Shown here one piece after another: positions 33,650 to 42,284 of a DNA stretch of 64,000 nucleotides; position 1 is the stretch's first letter; each line of letters opens with the position of its first letter. The stretch is from assembly GCF_016861975.1 (NCBI RefSeq), contig NZ_BOMB01000041.1:1-64000 (forward strand), in the 5' to 3' direction. The DNA is from Actinocatenispora rupis (GTDB taxonomy: Bacteria > Actinomycetota > Actinomycetes > Mycobacteriales > Micromonosporaceae). The translations under genes were made by a program, and so were the position numbers. The notes under the pieces are model-generated. The model searched no databases, was not told the origin of the DNA, and saw only the letters and a list, made by a program, of their open reading frames with translations.

Positions 33650-34069
33650 TCACTGACGAGCTTTGCGAAGGCCCATCATCTGCGCCACCGCGAATCCGAG
33701 CACAACGAGCGCCTGCAGCACGTCCCAGATTCGGCCTGCCGCGGTCAGCCGTTCGGCTGTGAAGGCCACGGTCAGCGATGCTGTGGTCCAGGCGAGGTTC
33801 AGGACGATAGCGAACCAGGCGCCCACAACAGGGATCGGCCGCGCCCGGCCAACAAGCACGATGACCACCGCATAGCAGACCAAGAACACGCCGATGCCCA
33901 GCAACAGGGGCACCGGCGGCCCCAACGGCGTGGTCAACAGCGTTGCGGCGGCGAGGTAGGCGACTCCGTTGGCTCCGGTCACGGCCGCGTCGACCAGCAA
34001 GACTGTCCGCAACCAACGATCCGTTGCTTGAGCGTGCGGCGTCGGGGATGAGGAGGCAGTGAGGTTCAT
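33650..34069 (-). CDS. small four-helix membrane protein of unknown function
   Basis: This 139-residue protein has a polar N-terminus (about 1-18) and four hydrophobic segments at about 20-45, 50-75, 80-100 and 108-130. RWLRTVLLVDAAVTGANGVAYL and VVLGFAVAQMMGLRKA are the recognisable ends. It resembles actinobacterial SPW-like or DoxX-like integral membrane proteins in size only; no motif assigns it. ATG at 34069 gives the shortest sensible start. No partner gene is adjacent. Confidence 0.7.
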   Translation of the reverse strand: MNLTASSSPTPHAQATDRWLRTVLLVDAAVTGANGVAYLAAATLLTTPLGPPVPLLLGIGVFLVCYAVVIVLVGRARPIPVVGAWFAIVLNLAWTTASLTVAFTAERLTAAGRIWDVLQALVVLGFAVAQMMGLRKARQ

Positions 34070-34796
34070 AACCTCGAGCTTTGCGAGCCCGAACAGTAAT
34101 GTCGATGACCTGAGAGGTCGTGGAATCATCGCCCAAGCTGGATGGGAATGAGACGGTGAGAGCGCCTACAGCAGGTGACGCTCGGGGCTGACACCAGCCC
34201 GCGACCCGGGCGTTGATCAACGTTGGCGTGCCGAGCGACGCAAGAGCTAGATGGCTCTCGCACGGCGCTGCTGTCTTGCCGCGGCATCTCAGCCTCGTGG
34301 AAACTGGACGACCCAACCCCAGTCGTGCCGCTCTGTCTCGTATCGCGGCCGCGTCTGACCTCAGCCTGCGCTACACACCACGCTCAGGTTGACCGCCGGG
34401 TTCGCTCCGCCGCGCCCACCGCGAGCTCCACCGACCGCGGAGCCCCGACCACTGACGACATGCCCACCTCCCGACACCGCAACGACACTCATCGGCACAC
34501 CGGTATCAGTCGGGACGGCCGTGGCCGCGGTTCCCGGCCGTCGCCGCTGCGCCGCGGCGAGACCGAAGCGAGACGTACCCGAGGACCGTCGGCGTCGCCT
34601 CGGCCGGCACGACGCCGCCGACTTCCTCCAGGCGTCTCCCCCGACCTCACCCGGCGTGTGGGTCGCCGGGCGCCAACCTATAGCCGAGCAGCAGCAAGGG
34701 AATGAGGCGATCCCGGTGCCCTGAAGCACCGGGGTCCAGGGCGCAGTACCGGCCATGTCATATGCCCGCTCGCCACCGATTCCCGAGCTACCGCTG
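34070..34796. other. intergenic, no convincing gene
   Basis: This gap of about 730 bases has several short frames of arginine/proline/serine-rich composition, typical of non-coding GC-rich DNA. No start with a ribosome site, RNA motif or repeat was seen. Confidence 0.4.
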
Positions 34797-35030
34797 TCGG
34801 TGATCGGTCTCGGCAAGGTCGGCCTGCGCGGAGACTCCGCGGAGCATGACGCCGGCGAAGATCGCTACCGCGAGAAGGATCAGTGCGGCGAGCCACCGGT
34901 CCAAGCCAGCGCGCTGGTGAACGAGTCGGTCGCGGCCGTGGCCAGCGCCGCGCCAATTTCGCTTGGAAGTTCCTTGGCATAGAGCAGCGCGGCGCGGGAG
35001 GCGCTCCGCCAGCCACAGCTGTGGATCCTG
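34797..35030 (-). pseudogene. DHA2-type MFS transporter C-terminal remnant
   Basis: One frame reads LYAKELPSEIGAALATAATD followed by SFTSALAWTG, and the next reads LDRWLAALILLAVAIFAGVM followed by LRG. Together they make the last extracellular loop and final membrane helix of an EmrB/QacA-type drug exporter. A frameshift at about 34905 separates them, and the preceding 13 helices are absent. Confidence 0.5.
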
Positions 35031-35178
35031 TCAGTGCTCTACGTCGGTACGTTCGGCTCCTACATTTCCAGTTCGTGTACACAGGACCCTCCGCTAGGCG
35101 ACGGCCGGATGGAGGGGGCCGGACCGCACCGTCGCCTGGCTGCACTGGTTCACCGGGCAAGAGCAGCTCGGCGCGAGG

Positions 35179-35583
35179 TCAGGACGTGACCAGCCGGCCC
35201 GGAAACGGGGTCAGGTGCGCCGGGGTGCTTGTTCGGCCGGGAGCGAGGAACTCGGTGACGAGGAAGTATCGGCCGGCACGATACGGGGTGCTGCGATCGG
35301 CGAGGCGCCGGGCCGCTCGGGCCTGCGCGGTGGCGCTGTTGGTGATGCGGATGCCGAACATGCGCTCACCGCTCGCGCCTATCTGGCATGTGAACTGCCA
35401 GGTCGTGCCGTCCAGCCGGTAGTCCTCGAAGCCCGCGCAGTGCGCCCGGCCAGCGACGGTACGGGCGAGGTCGCGCGCGGAGTCCTCATCCGTCGGCCGG
35501 GAGTCGAGCGACACGGGTGTACCAGCACAGCCTCCGGCGAGCAGCGCGACCGCCAGCAGCCCCGCACCGACGCCTACCCGCAT
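35179..35583 (-). CDS. small putative lipoprotein
   Basis: This 134-residue protein has a signal peptide (MRVGVGAGLLAVALLAGGC) with lipobox LAGGC at about 15-19. The mature part contains two more Cys (AHCAGFEDYRL and WQFTCQIG), which may pair, and a basic helix (TAQARAARRLADRS). GGAGG lies 5 bases before the ATG at 35583. The family is not recognised. It is outside any operon and probably anchored on the outer face of the membrane. Confidence 0.75.
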   Translation of the reverse strand: MRVGVGAGLLAVALLAGGCAGTPVSLDSRPTDEDSARDLARTVAGRAHCAGFEDYRLDGTTWQFTCQIGASGERMFGIRITNSATAQARAARRLADRSTPYRAGRYFLVTEFLAPGRTSTPAHLTPFPGRLVTS

Positions 35584-35738
35584 CCCAACCTCCGTGATCG
35601 TCACGATGTGGCGAACACCGTAACAGCCGGGTGTTACCGGACCGATTGGGCTATTCTCCGCGAGACGGTGATCGCTGAGCGTTGTCGTCTGACGCGGGTA
35701 GGCGTCTTTCATGGCCGCTGTCGCGCGCGTGATGCGCT

Positions 35739-36617
35739 TCAGCGGGCCAGCAGGCCCTGGATCGCCGCCGCGATCTCCTCGGGTGCCTCCTCGGCCATGA
35801 AGTGGCCCGCTCGCGTCAGGCGGTGGTCCAGGTCTGGCGCCCACGCCTTCCACACCCCGGCAGCGTCGTAGCCCAGCTGCGCGCCCCAGTCCTGCTGGAT
35901 GACCGTCACGGGCATGGCCAGCTGCGACCCGGCGTCCAGGTCCGCCTGGTCATGCACGACGTCGATGTCCGCCGAGGCCCGGTAGTCCGCGACGATCGAG
36001 GTCACCGCCGCGGCGCTCGCGCTCAGGTACTCGGCGCGCACGTCCTCGGGCATGGCGGTCGGGTCGTTGGCCCAGGCGTCGAGGAACGAGCCGAAGAACG
36101 TGTCCGCGCTGGCGGCGATCATCGTCTCCGGCAGGCCCGGCGGCTGTGCCATCAGGAAGAGGTGGTAGCCGACCGCAGCCGAGACGCCATGCAGAACGTT
36201 CCACATGTCGAGCGTCGGCACGACGTCGAGGATGCCCAGGTGCGTGATGGTCTCGGGGTGATCCAATCCCGCCCGGAAGGCGACCAGGGCGCCCCGGTCG
36301 TGGCCGACGAGGGCGAAGCGCTCATGGCCGAGCGCCGCCGCGAGGGTCACGACGTCGGCGGCCATGGTCCGCTTGGCGTACACCTCGGAGTCGGTGGCGT
36401 TCGGCTTGTCGCTGGCGCCGTAGCCCCGCAGGTCAGGACAGATCACCGTGTGGTCGGCAGCGAGCCGCTCGGCGACGTGTCGCCACATCAGGTGGGTCTG
36501 GGGAAAACCGTGCAACAGCACGACCGGGCTGCCGCTGCCGCCGACGGCTGCAGCGAGTTCCACACCGTTGGCGCCGGGCAGGCGGAGGTGATCGAAGCCG
36601 GGACTGGTGAGCGCCAT
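35739..36617 (-). CDS. alpha/beta hydrolase, haloacetate-dehalogenase/epoxide-hydrolase type
   Basis: This 292-residue hydrolase has the oxyanion motif LLHGFPQTHLMWRHVA (about 34-49), the nucleophile elbow GHDRG with Asp (about 107-111), PDLRGYGASDKP and the final RAGHFMAEEAPEE carrying the catalytic His. Asp as nucleophile, in place of Ser, marks haloalkane/haloacetate dehalogenases and epoxide hydrolases; the RGYGxSxKP sequence fits the fluoroacetate-dehalogenase group. The expected Arg pair for carboxylate binding follows the nucleophile only in part (DRGALVAFRAG), so the substrate is open. It is divergent from the SARP gene. Confidence 0.85.
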   Translation of the reverse strand: MALTSPGFDHLRLPGANGVELAAAVGGSGSPVVLLHGFPQTHLMWRHVAERLAADHTVICPDLRGYGASDKPNATDSEVYAKRTMAADVVTLAAALGHERFALVGHDRGALVAFRAGLDHPETITHLGILDVVPTLDMWNVLHGVSAAVGYHLFLMAQPPGLPETMIAASADTFFGSFLDAWANDPTAMPEDVRAEYLSASAAAVTSIVADYRASADIDVVHDQADLDAGSQLAMPVTVIQQDWGAQLGYDAAGVWKAWAPDLDHRLTRAGHFMAEEAPEEIAAAIQGLLAR

Positions 36618-36728
36618 GAGTAGGCACCCTTTCAGGTCGGGGACGTGACCGGATCAGCGTGGACGCGGGTAATCAGCAGCCGATCAGTACCGTCGGCGCA
36701 GCCGGCTCTCGGCACGGAGGATGGGGGC

Positions 36729-38666
36729 ATGCGAATAGACGTGCTCGGTGCGGTGCGGGCCTTCCGTGACGACGGCAGCCCTGCTGACCTGGGTGGTCCC
36801 CGCCACCGTGAGGTGCTCGCCCGGCTCGTCGCCGCCGAGGGACGGATGGTCACCACCGACACCCTTGTCGACGACCTGTGGACCGACCCGCCGGCACGGG
36901 CTGTGGGTGCGTTGCGTACGTTCGTCGCCGCGTTGCGCCGCGCCCTTGAACCCGACCGGCCACCCCGCACTCCGCCGCGCGTCATCGTCACCGAAGGTCC
37001 CGGGTACGCGCTTCGCCTGCCGCGCGACGACGTCGACGTCCACCGGTTCCAGGACACCCTGGCTCGAACCCGCCGCAACCCCGACGCGGTGACCGATCTC
37101 AGCACGGAACTCGCGTCCTGGCGCGGACCCGCCTACGCCGAAGTGACCGGCTCCGCATGGGCGCTGCGCGAGCGGGCCCGCCTGGAGGAGTTGAGGCTGG
37201 AAGCGGTGGAACTGCGCGCCCGCATCCTCCTCGACTCCGGGGAAGGGGCCGACCTCGTCGCCGAGCTGGGCGACCACGTCGCCGAACATCCGTGGCGCGA
37301 GCCGGCCTGGGAACTCCTTGCCCGCGCGCTGTACCGCGCGGGCCGCCAGGCCGATGCGCTGGCCAGCCTCCGCCGCGCCCGGGCGATGCTCGTTGACCAA
37401 CTCGGACTCGACCCCAGCGTCGACCTTCAGCGCCTGGAGACCGACATCCTCCAGGGCTCGGTACCCCGTGACGGAGGCCGTAGCGGGTGGGCCGGCCATG
37501 GCGTCCGGCTCGGCCCCCGCACCACCGTGGATCTGGCCCGTACCCTCGCGCTGGCGGGTGGGGAGGCCCTCGTTCACTCTCGGCGCGACCGCCTCGCCGC
37601 CATCCATGCGGCGCAACGCACGGGAGACCTTTCCCTGACCGCCCGGATCATCGGCGCCTACGACGTACCCGCCATCTGGAGCCGGGCCGACGACCCCGAC
37701 CAGTCCCGCGCCGTCGTCGCGGCTGCCGAACGCACCCTCACCGGGCTCGGCCCGGACGGCCCCGCCGACCTGCGCGCCCGACTCCTGGCCACGGTCGCCG
37801 TCGAGAGCCGCACCGCCGACCTGTCCGGGACCGAGCTGAAGCACGCGCAGCAGGCGGCCCGTCAGGCCGAGGAGCTGGCACGGCACCTGGCCGATCCCGC
37901 CCTGCTGGCCTTCGCCCTCAACGGGGTGTTCCTGCAGACCTTCACCCACCCCGGGCTCGCCGCGGCACGCGACAGGACCGGCGCCGAGATCCTGGACCTG
38001 GCCACCCGGCACGAGCTGCCGAACTTCGCCGTACTCGGCCGACTCGTCCGCCTGCAGTCCGCCTCCGCCCTCGGCGACCTCGACACCGCAACGACGCACG
38101 CCAACGCGGCCGACCAGCTCGCCGCCACCACCGAGGCGCCCCTCGTCCCCGTCCTCACCAGGTGGTACAGGGCCCAGGCCACGGCCGCCCGCAGCGCCGA
38201 ACCTGGCGGACCGACCGCCGCCACAGCAGCAGAGCACTACCGCGCCGCCGAGCACGCCCTCCGCAGCGCCGGAATGCCCGGACTGCACCGCGGTCTCCTT
38301 CCCCTCGCGCTTCTGGGGCTGCGCCTCCTGCACGACCGGCCAGCGCCCACCGACCCACACCTCGACTGGGGGCCCTACACGCCCTGGACGCGCCCCCTCG
38401 TACTGCTCGCCCAAGGCCAGGCCGAGCAAGCCCGCGCCGCCCTCACCGCAGCGCCCGAACCACCGCACGACCACATGCAGGAGGCCATGTGGTGCCTGAC
38501 CGCCCACGCCGCCACCCGCCTCGACGAGCGCGGAATCGCCGCGCACGCTGCGACCGCCCTGCATGATGCCCGCGCCGAACACGCCGGCGCCGCCAGCGGA
38601 ATGCTGACCCTGGGCCCGGTGGCGCGGTACCTGGCAGAGGCGGACGCATGCGTCGGAGCAAAGTAG
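36729..38666 (+). CDS. SARP/BTAD-domain transcriptional regulator without NB-ARC
   Basis: This 645-residue regulator starts with an OmpR-type winged helix (residues about 1-95: GGPRHREVLARLVAAEGRMVTTDTLVDDLW and FVAALRRALEP) and a bacterial transcriptional activation domain (about 100-245: RARLEELRLEAVELRARILLDSG, LYRAGRQADALASLRRARAML). The remaining 400 residues are alpha-helical, Ala/Leu-rich and TPR-like. No P-loop NTPase is present, so it is not AfsR-type. Such activators usually control nearby biosynthetic or catabolic genes; the hydrolase divergent at 36617 shares the 110-base promoter gap and is the likely target. GGAGGATGGGGGC precedes the ATG. Confidence 0.85.
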   Translation: MRIDVLGAVRAFRDDGSPADLGGPRHREVLARLVAAEGRMVTTDTLVDDLWTDPPARAVGALRTFVAALRRALEPDRPPRTPPRVIVTEGPGYALRLPRDDVDVHRFQDTLARTRRNPDAVTDLSTELASWRGPAYAEVTGSAWALRERARLEELRLEAVELRARILLDSGEGADLVAELGDHVAEHPWREPAWELLARALYRAGRQADALASLRRARAMLVDQLGLDPSVDLQRLETDILQGSVPRDGGRSGWAGHGVRLGPRTTVDLARTLALAGGEALVHSRRDRLAAIHAAQRTGDLSLTARIIGAYDVPAIWSRADDPDQSRAVVAAAERTLTGLGPDGPADLRARLLATVAVESRTADLSGTELKHAQQAARQAEELARHLADPALLAFALNGVFLQTFTHPGLAAARDRTGAEILDLATRHELPNFAVLGRLVRLQSASALGDLDTATTHANAADQLAATTEAPLVPVLTRWYRAQATAARSAEPGGPTAATAAEHYRAAEHALRSAGMPGLHRGLLPLALLGLRLLHDRPAPTDPHLDWGPYTPWTRPLVLLAQGQAEQARAALTAAPEPPHDHMQEAMWCLTAHAATRLDERGIAAHAATALHDARAEHAGAASGMLTLGPVARYLAEADACVGAK

Positions 38667-38844
38667 GAGCTCGCGCGGAATGGTCCGGCTGGTGGGGCGT
38701 CGGTGGTGCTTTGCTGGTCAGGTACGGGGTGCCGCTGTTGGGCGATATGAGCGATGATCACGAGAGGGCCGCAGCGCCAACGCGAGCGGTGTCGCTGCGG
38801 GAACGGCGCCCACCCTGCCGGAGCCCATCGCGATGGTGAGCACG

Positions 38845-39010
38845 TCACCCGGCAGGATCGGCGCCCAGCACGGGCTTGGCGTCGATGGGAAGCCACGGCT
38901 GACGTGTCACGGCCAGCAGGTTGCCGGGATTGGCGCCGCCGTGCACCACCGCCGCTCGCGTTGCGGTGTGCGGCAGCGATTCCGGCAAGCCGGCGAGGTC
39001 GGTTCCGACC
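38845..39010 (-). pseudogene. APH(6)-like aminoglycoside/hydroxyurea phosphotransferase remnant
   Basis: The last about 55 codons of a minus-strand frame read AAVVHGGANPGNLLAV and PWLPIDAKPVLGADP, the catalytic loop and DFG-equivalent IDxKP of streptomycin-6-kinase-type phosphotransferases. The catalytic Asp of HGD is Gly here (HGG), and no N-lobe precedes it because the amidohydrolase gene begins there. The fragment is dead. The gap 38667-38844 shows nothing. Confidence 0.6.
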
Positions 39011-39016
39011 TGGTGG

Positions 39017-39769
39017 TCAGGGCAGCAGGTGAGCGAGGTTCTCGCCGAGGACTCGGGCGCGGTCGGCTGCGGGCAGCGGCCAGTCGAGGATGCGCTGCAG
39101 TTCCACGTCCGGCACCGTGTACGGGGCGTCGGTGGCGAACACCACGCGTCCCGGTCCGACCGCGGGATCGGCGCCGAAGCCGGACAGTACGGTGTCCCAC
39201 GGCGCGTAGCTGGTGTCCGCCAGCAGGTTCGGCGCGTACCGCAGCGCCGGTACGGCGTCGATCCAGAAGTCGGTGGCGCCGCTGCGGCCCATGATGAACG
39301 TGACGTCCGGATGGCGCCGGGCCAGCGACGCGAGTGGCAGCGGCAACGCGGTCGGCGGCGTGCCGGTGCGCACGTACACCGGCCAGTTCCACTCCGATGC
39401 CTTGCGCAGCAACGGATCCAGCAGCCCATCGTGCAGGTCGAAACCCTGCAGTACGGGGTCGACCGCGAGCGCCACCGCGCCGGCGGACCGCGCCCGGTCC
39501 AGGTCGGCGATCGCGTCGGTGCCACGCCACGGGTTGGCCACCGCGTACGCGCGGAGCCGGTCACCGGATGCGGCGGCGGACTCCGCGGTCAGCGCGTTGC
39601 CTTCGGCGTTGTGGTAGGCGATGCAGCGTTCCGGCGGGGCGATCAGCGCGGCGTCGATGCCCAGCCGGTTCATCGTCGCCAGCAGGGTGTCGACCGGGAG
39701 CGCCGCCTCCCGTGACGCACCGATGCGTACGTGCGCGTCGAGGACGTGTGCGCCGGAGATCGTCACCAT
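39017..39769 (-). CDS. amidohydrolase-2-like protein with altered metal motif
   Basis: This 250-residue TIM-barrel protein resembles PF04909 amidohydrolases: the final VVFATDAPYTVPDVELQRILDWPLP matches the catalytic Asp strand. The opening VLDAHVRIG has only one of the two His of the DxHxH motif, and no clear His lies in strands 5 or 6, so metal binding is doubtful. ATG at 39769 is used; a GTG at 39766 overlaps the upstream stop. It is the last gene of the long cluster transcribed from about 51283, directly coupled to the canonical amidohydrolase upstream. Confidence 0.75.
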   Translation of the reverse strand: MVTISGAHVLDAHVRIGASREAALPVDTLLATMNRLGIDAALIAPPERCIAYHNAEGNALTAESAAASGDRLRAYAVANPWRGTDAIADLDRARSAGAVALAVDPVLQGFDLHDGLLDPLLRKASEWNWPVYVRTGTPPTALPLPLASLARRHPDVTFIMGRSGATDFWIDAVPALRYAPNLLADTSYAPWDTVLSGFGADPAVGPGRVVFATDAPYTVPDVELQRILDWPLPAADRARVLGENLAHLLP

Positions 39770-40653
39770 GGCTCCCGGGTGATCGCGTCGGTGAGGCCGA
39801 GCGCGCCGAGCGCGTCGGCGTGGATGATGTTCTCGATCAGCTCCGCCGGTACCCGTGGCAGCGCGGTGCCGGCGAGAATGTCGTTGACCCGGCGGATGCC
39901 GGCGATCGCCTCGCCGGTGTTCGCGATCGGGAAGTCGGAACCGAGCAGCAGCTTGTCCGCGCAGCCCCACTCGACCGCCGCGAGCAGCGACTCGTAGCAC
40001 ACCCACGGCCGCAGGTAGATCGACGAGACGTCCGCGTACACGTGCGGGTGCTTGCGGATCGTCACGACGGTCTCCTTGCCCCACGGGTGTCCCATGTGCG
40101 CCATGACGATGCGCAGCTCCGGGAACCTCAGCGCCACCTCGTCGGTGACCAGCGGGTAGGTGTACCGCAGTGGCGCGTGCCGGATCGGCGATGCGCCCTG
40201 GTGGAACAGGATCGGCAGCCCGGCGCGCTCCGCCCAGCCGTACAGTGCGAGCGCCGGCGCGCCGAGCGGGTCGAACTCCTGGTAGTTCGGGCCGAGCTTG
40301 ATGCCGACAAGGCCCTCGGCGCGCCACCGCTCCGCTTGGTCGAGCGCGTCCGGCCGGGTCGGGTTCACCGACATGAACCCGACCCGACGGGACGGCGCGG
40401 CCCGGGTGAACGCCAGTGTCGCCGCGTTCGTGTCCTCGGGACGGTAGTCCAGCCCGGTGGACGCGAGCGGGTCGTCGACCGCGATGTTGAACACGATGGA
40501 GACGTCCGCGTCGGCCATGGCGGCGTCGTAGTCGTCCCACGAGTTCGTGGTCGTCACCGGTCGGTCGGTCCGCCACCCCTGGTACGTCAACCGGTCCGCG
40601 TCGGGTACCGGTCCGGTGTGGGTGGGGGTGTGCGCGTGGACATCGACGATCAC
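39763..40653 (-). CDS. amidohydrolase-2 family metal-dependent hydrolase/decarboxylase
   Basis: This 296-residue PF04909 protein has DVHAHTPTH (4-12) as metal motif, FHQGASP, RIVMAHMGHPWGKE (His ligand, about 186-199) and LLLGSDFPIANT (catalytic Asp, about 239-250). The family includes decarboxylases, hydratases and lactonases acting on carboxylated rings or sugar lactones. It is preceded by the secreted TIM-barrel protein gene and is followed by a divergent paralogue with a 7-base overlap. The pair may work as a heteromer (inference). Confidence 0.83.
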   Translation of the reverse strand: MIVDVHAHTPTHTGPVPDADRLTYQGWRTDRPVTTTNSWDDYDAAMADADVSIVFNIAVDDPLASTGLDYRPEDTNAATLAFTRAAPSRRVGFMSVNPTRPDALDQAERWRAEGLVGIKLGPNYQEFDPLGAPALALYGWAERAGLPILFHQGASPIRHAPLRYTYPLVTDEVALRFPELRIVMAHMGHPWGKETVVTIRKHPHVYADVSSIYLRPWVCYESLLAAVEWGCADKLLLGSDFPIANTGEAIAGIRRVNDILAGTALPRVPAELIENIIHADALGALGLTDAITREPW

Positions 40654-40715
40654 AACGGTTTCCTTGTCTCGCTTGCGTTCTCGGTATGGCCGGGCCGGTG
40701 CGCGCCGGTCACGGG

Positions 40716-42260
40716 TCAGGGCCGGGCGAACTGCCCCGCCACGGTGTCGAAGATGCGGGTCGGCTCGTCCCGGTGGTACACGAAGACCGTGGCGTTGACG
40801 TGCTGGCTGTTACCGCTGATCGTCCACGCCGACGGGTCCTCGAACCCGGGATCCTTGACACCGAGCCCGATCGACGACAGGTCGTCGAAGGTCGCGTCGA
40901 CGTAGTAGTCGCCGACCCCCTGCTTCTCGTACAGCCGGAAGGCGATCTTGACCTGCTTCTTGCCCTGGACGAACTGGGTCACGTCCACCGGGCCCTGGGT
41001 GTCGGAACCGTTGACCCACATGAAGCTGAACCAGTTGGTCACGTCGGACTGCCACACCATCTGGTCGTCGATGAGCACCTGCATGAAGTGGTAGCCGCTC
41101 AGCCCGCCGTAGTAGGGGTCGCGCTGCCACCAGGACAGCTCGTACCGCGGGGACTTCGGGTCGACGGTGACCTCCTGGGACGCCTCCGCGTAGTCGCCAG
41201 TCCTGGTACCGACGTGTGCCTGCACGGTCAGCGCGAGCCGCCCGTCGCCCTGCCGCGGCCCCTGGCTCGGGTCGATCAGGTTCTGCCCGGTCAGCTGGGT
41301 GCCGTACGAGATGACCCCGTCGATCTTCCTCTCCCGGGTGTAGCGCATACCGACGTTCAGGATGTCGTTGACGTACCGGGCGGTCGGCGCCAGCGTGCTG
41401 TCGAGTTCGCGTCCGGAGTAGTCGAGCAGGATGACGCTCAGGTGCTTCGCGTTCGCGAGCGGCAGGATCTTGTCCAGGTTCTCGCCGACCGCCGACGCGT
41501 CGTTGGTGTTGTTGTCGCGCCCCAGGTACGGGTAGACCACGCCGTCGATGACGTCGCCGTACTTGTCGTAGAACGACGGATCGACCGCGGTGTCGTAGTA
41601 CGCGATCGTGTAGAGCCCGAGCTTCGGGTTGATCGACTTCGTGGTCTGCCGCATCTGCGCCAGGTAGTCGTGGGTGAACAGCTTCGCGTTGTCCCCGATC
41701 AGGAAGTCGTCGATCGCCCACGCCACCACGTTCGGGTACTTCACCGACAGGTCCGCGACCTGCTTGGCCCAGGTCAGGAAGTCCGTCTCGTACGGGCGGG
41801 AGCAGCGCCCGGCCAGGTGCGCGTCGGAGTTCGGGAAGCACTCGCTGGGCGGCGCGAGCCCGACCCAGACGAGGATCCCCGCCTTCTGCGCGGCCGGCGC
41901 GAACTCGTCGACCAGGTCGCTCCAGTCGGTCGGCTCGTCCCACACCGTGTAGTAGAACGTGTTGACGTGCAACGCTTTCAGCTTCCTGACGAGCCGCGGC
42001 GTGTCGATGTGCCGGTACCCGTCGGCGCGCGGCGTGGCCTCGCGTACCTGGGTGCCGATCGTGTTGCCGCCGGGGTGGGTGGCGCGCACGCCGTCGGCCG
42101 GTACCCACGGTCGGGATGCGGACCGCGGTGCCGGCAGCGACGTGGTGTGCGCCGCCGGCCGCACCGACGGCGCCACGGTACGGGCCGCGCCCGGCGCGGC
42201 GCCGCCCGCGATCAGGGCGAGCATCGTCGCCACGGCGATGGACAGGGGTGCTCTGCGCAT
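40716..42260 (-). CDS. secreted TIM-barrel (glycoside-hydrolase-like) protein with C-terminal beta domain
   Basis: This 514-residue exported protein has a signal peptide (about 1-27: basic RR, hydrophobic AVATMLALIAGGAAPGA). Residues about 65-330 form a TIM-barrel-like segment: FYYTVWDEPTDW, ILVWVGLAPPSECFP, VVAWAIDDFLIGD (candidate acidic residues Asp-Asp), LGLYTIAYYDTA and ISYGTQLTG. The end (about 345-500) is a beta-rich domain with WWQRDPYYGG and FSFMWVNGSDTQGPVDVTQFV. No named family is recognised; the plan resembles glycoside hydrolases that release sugars from an outer polymer. It lies inside the catabolic operon, which would make it the extracellular step. Confidence 0.7.
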   Translation of the reverse strand: MRRAPLSIAVATMLALIAGGAAPGAARTVAPSVRPAAHTTSLPAPRSASRPWVPADGVRATHPGGNTIGTQVREATPRADGYRHIDTPRLVRKLKALHVNTFYYTVWDEPTDWSDLVDEFAPAAQKAGILVWVGLAPPSECFPNSDAHLAGRCSRPYETDFLTWAKQVADLSVKYPNVVAWAIDDFLIGDNAKLFTHDYLAQMRQTTKSINPKLGLYTIAYYDTAVDPSFYDKYGDVIDGVVYPYLGRDNNTNDASAVGENLDKILPLANAKHLSVILLDYSGRELDSTLAPTARYVNDILNVGMRYTRERKIDGVISYGTQLTGQNLIDPSQGPRQGDGRLALTVQAHVGTRTGDYAEASQEVTVDPKSPRYELSWWQRDPYYGGLSGYHFMQVLIDDQMVWQSDVTNWFSFMWVNGSDTQGPVDVTQFVQGKKQVKIAFRLYEKQGVGDYYVDATFDDLSSIGLGVKDPGFEDPSAWTISGNSQHVNATVFVYHRDEPTRIFDTVAGQFARP

Positions 42261-42284
42261 GAACGGTCTCCTTCTCTTGAGGGG

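Noticed and set aside
36729-38666. Antibiotic biosynthetic gene cluster around the SARP regulator
   Set aside because: No polyketide synthase, peptide synthetase, terpene cyclase or lanthipeptide gene is present anywhere in the window.
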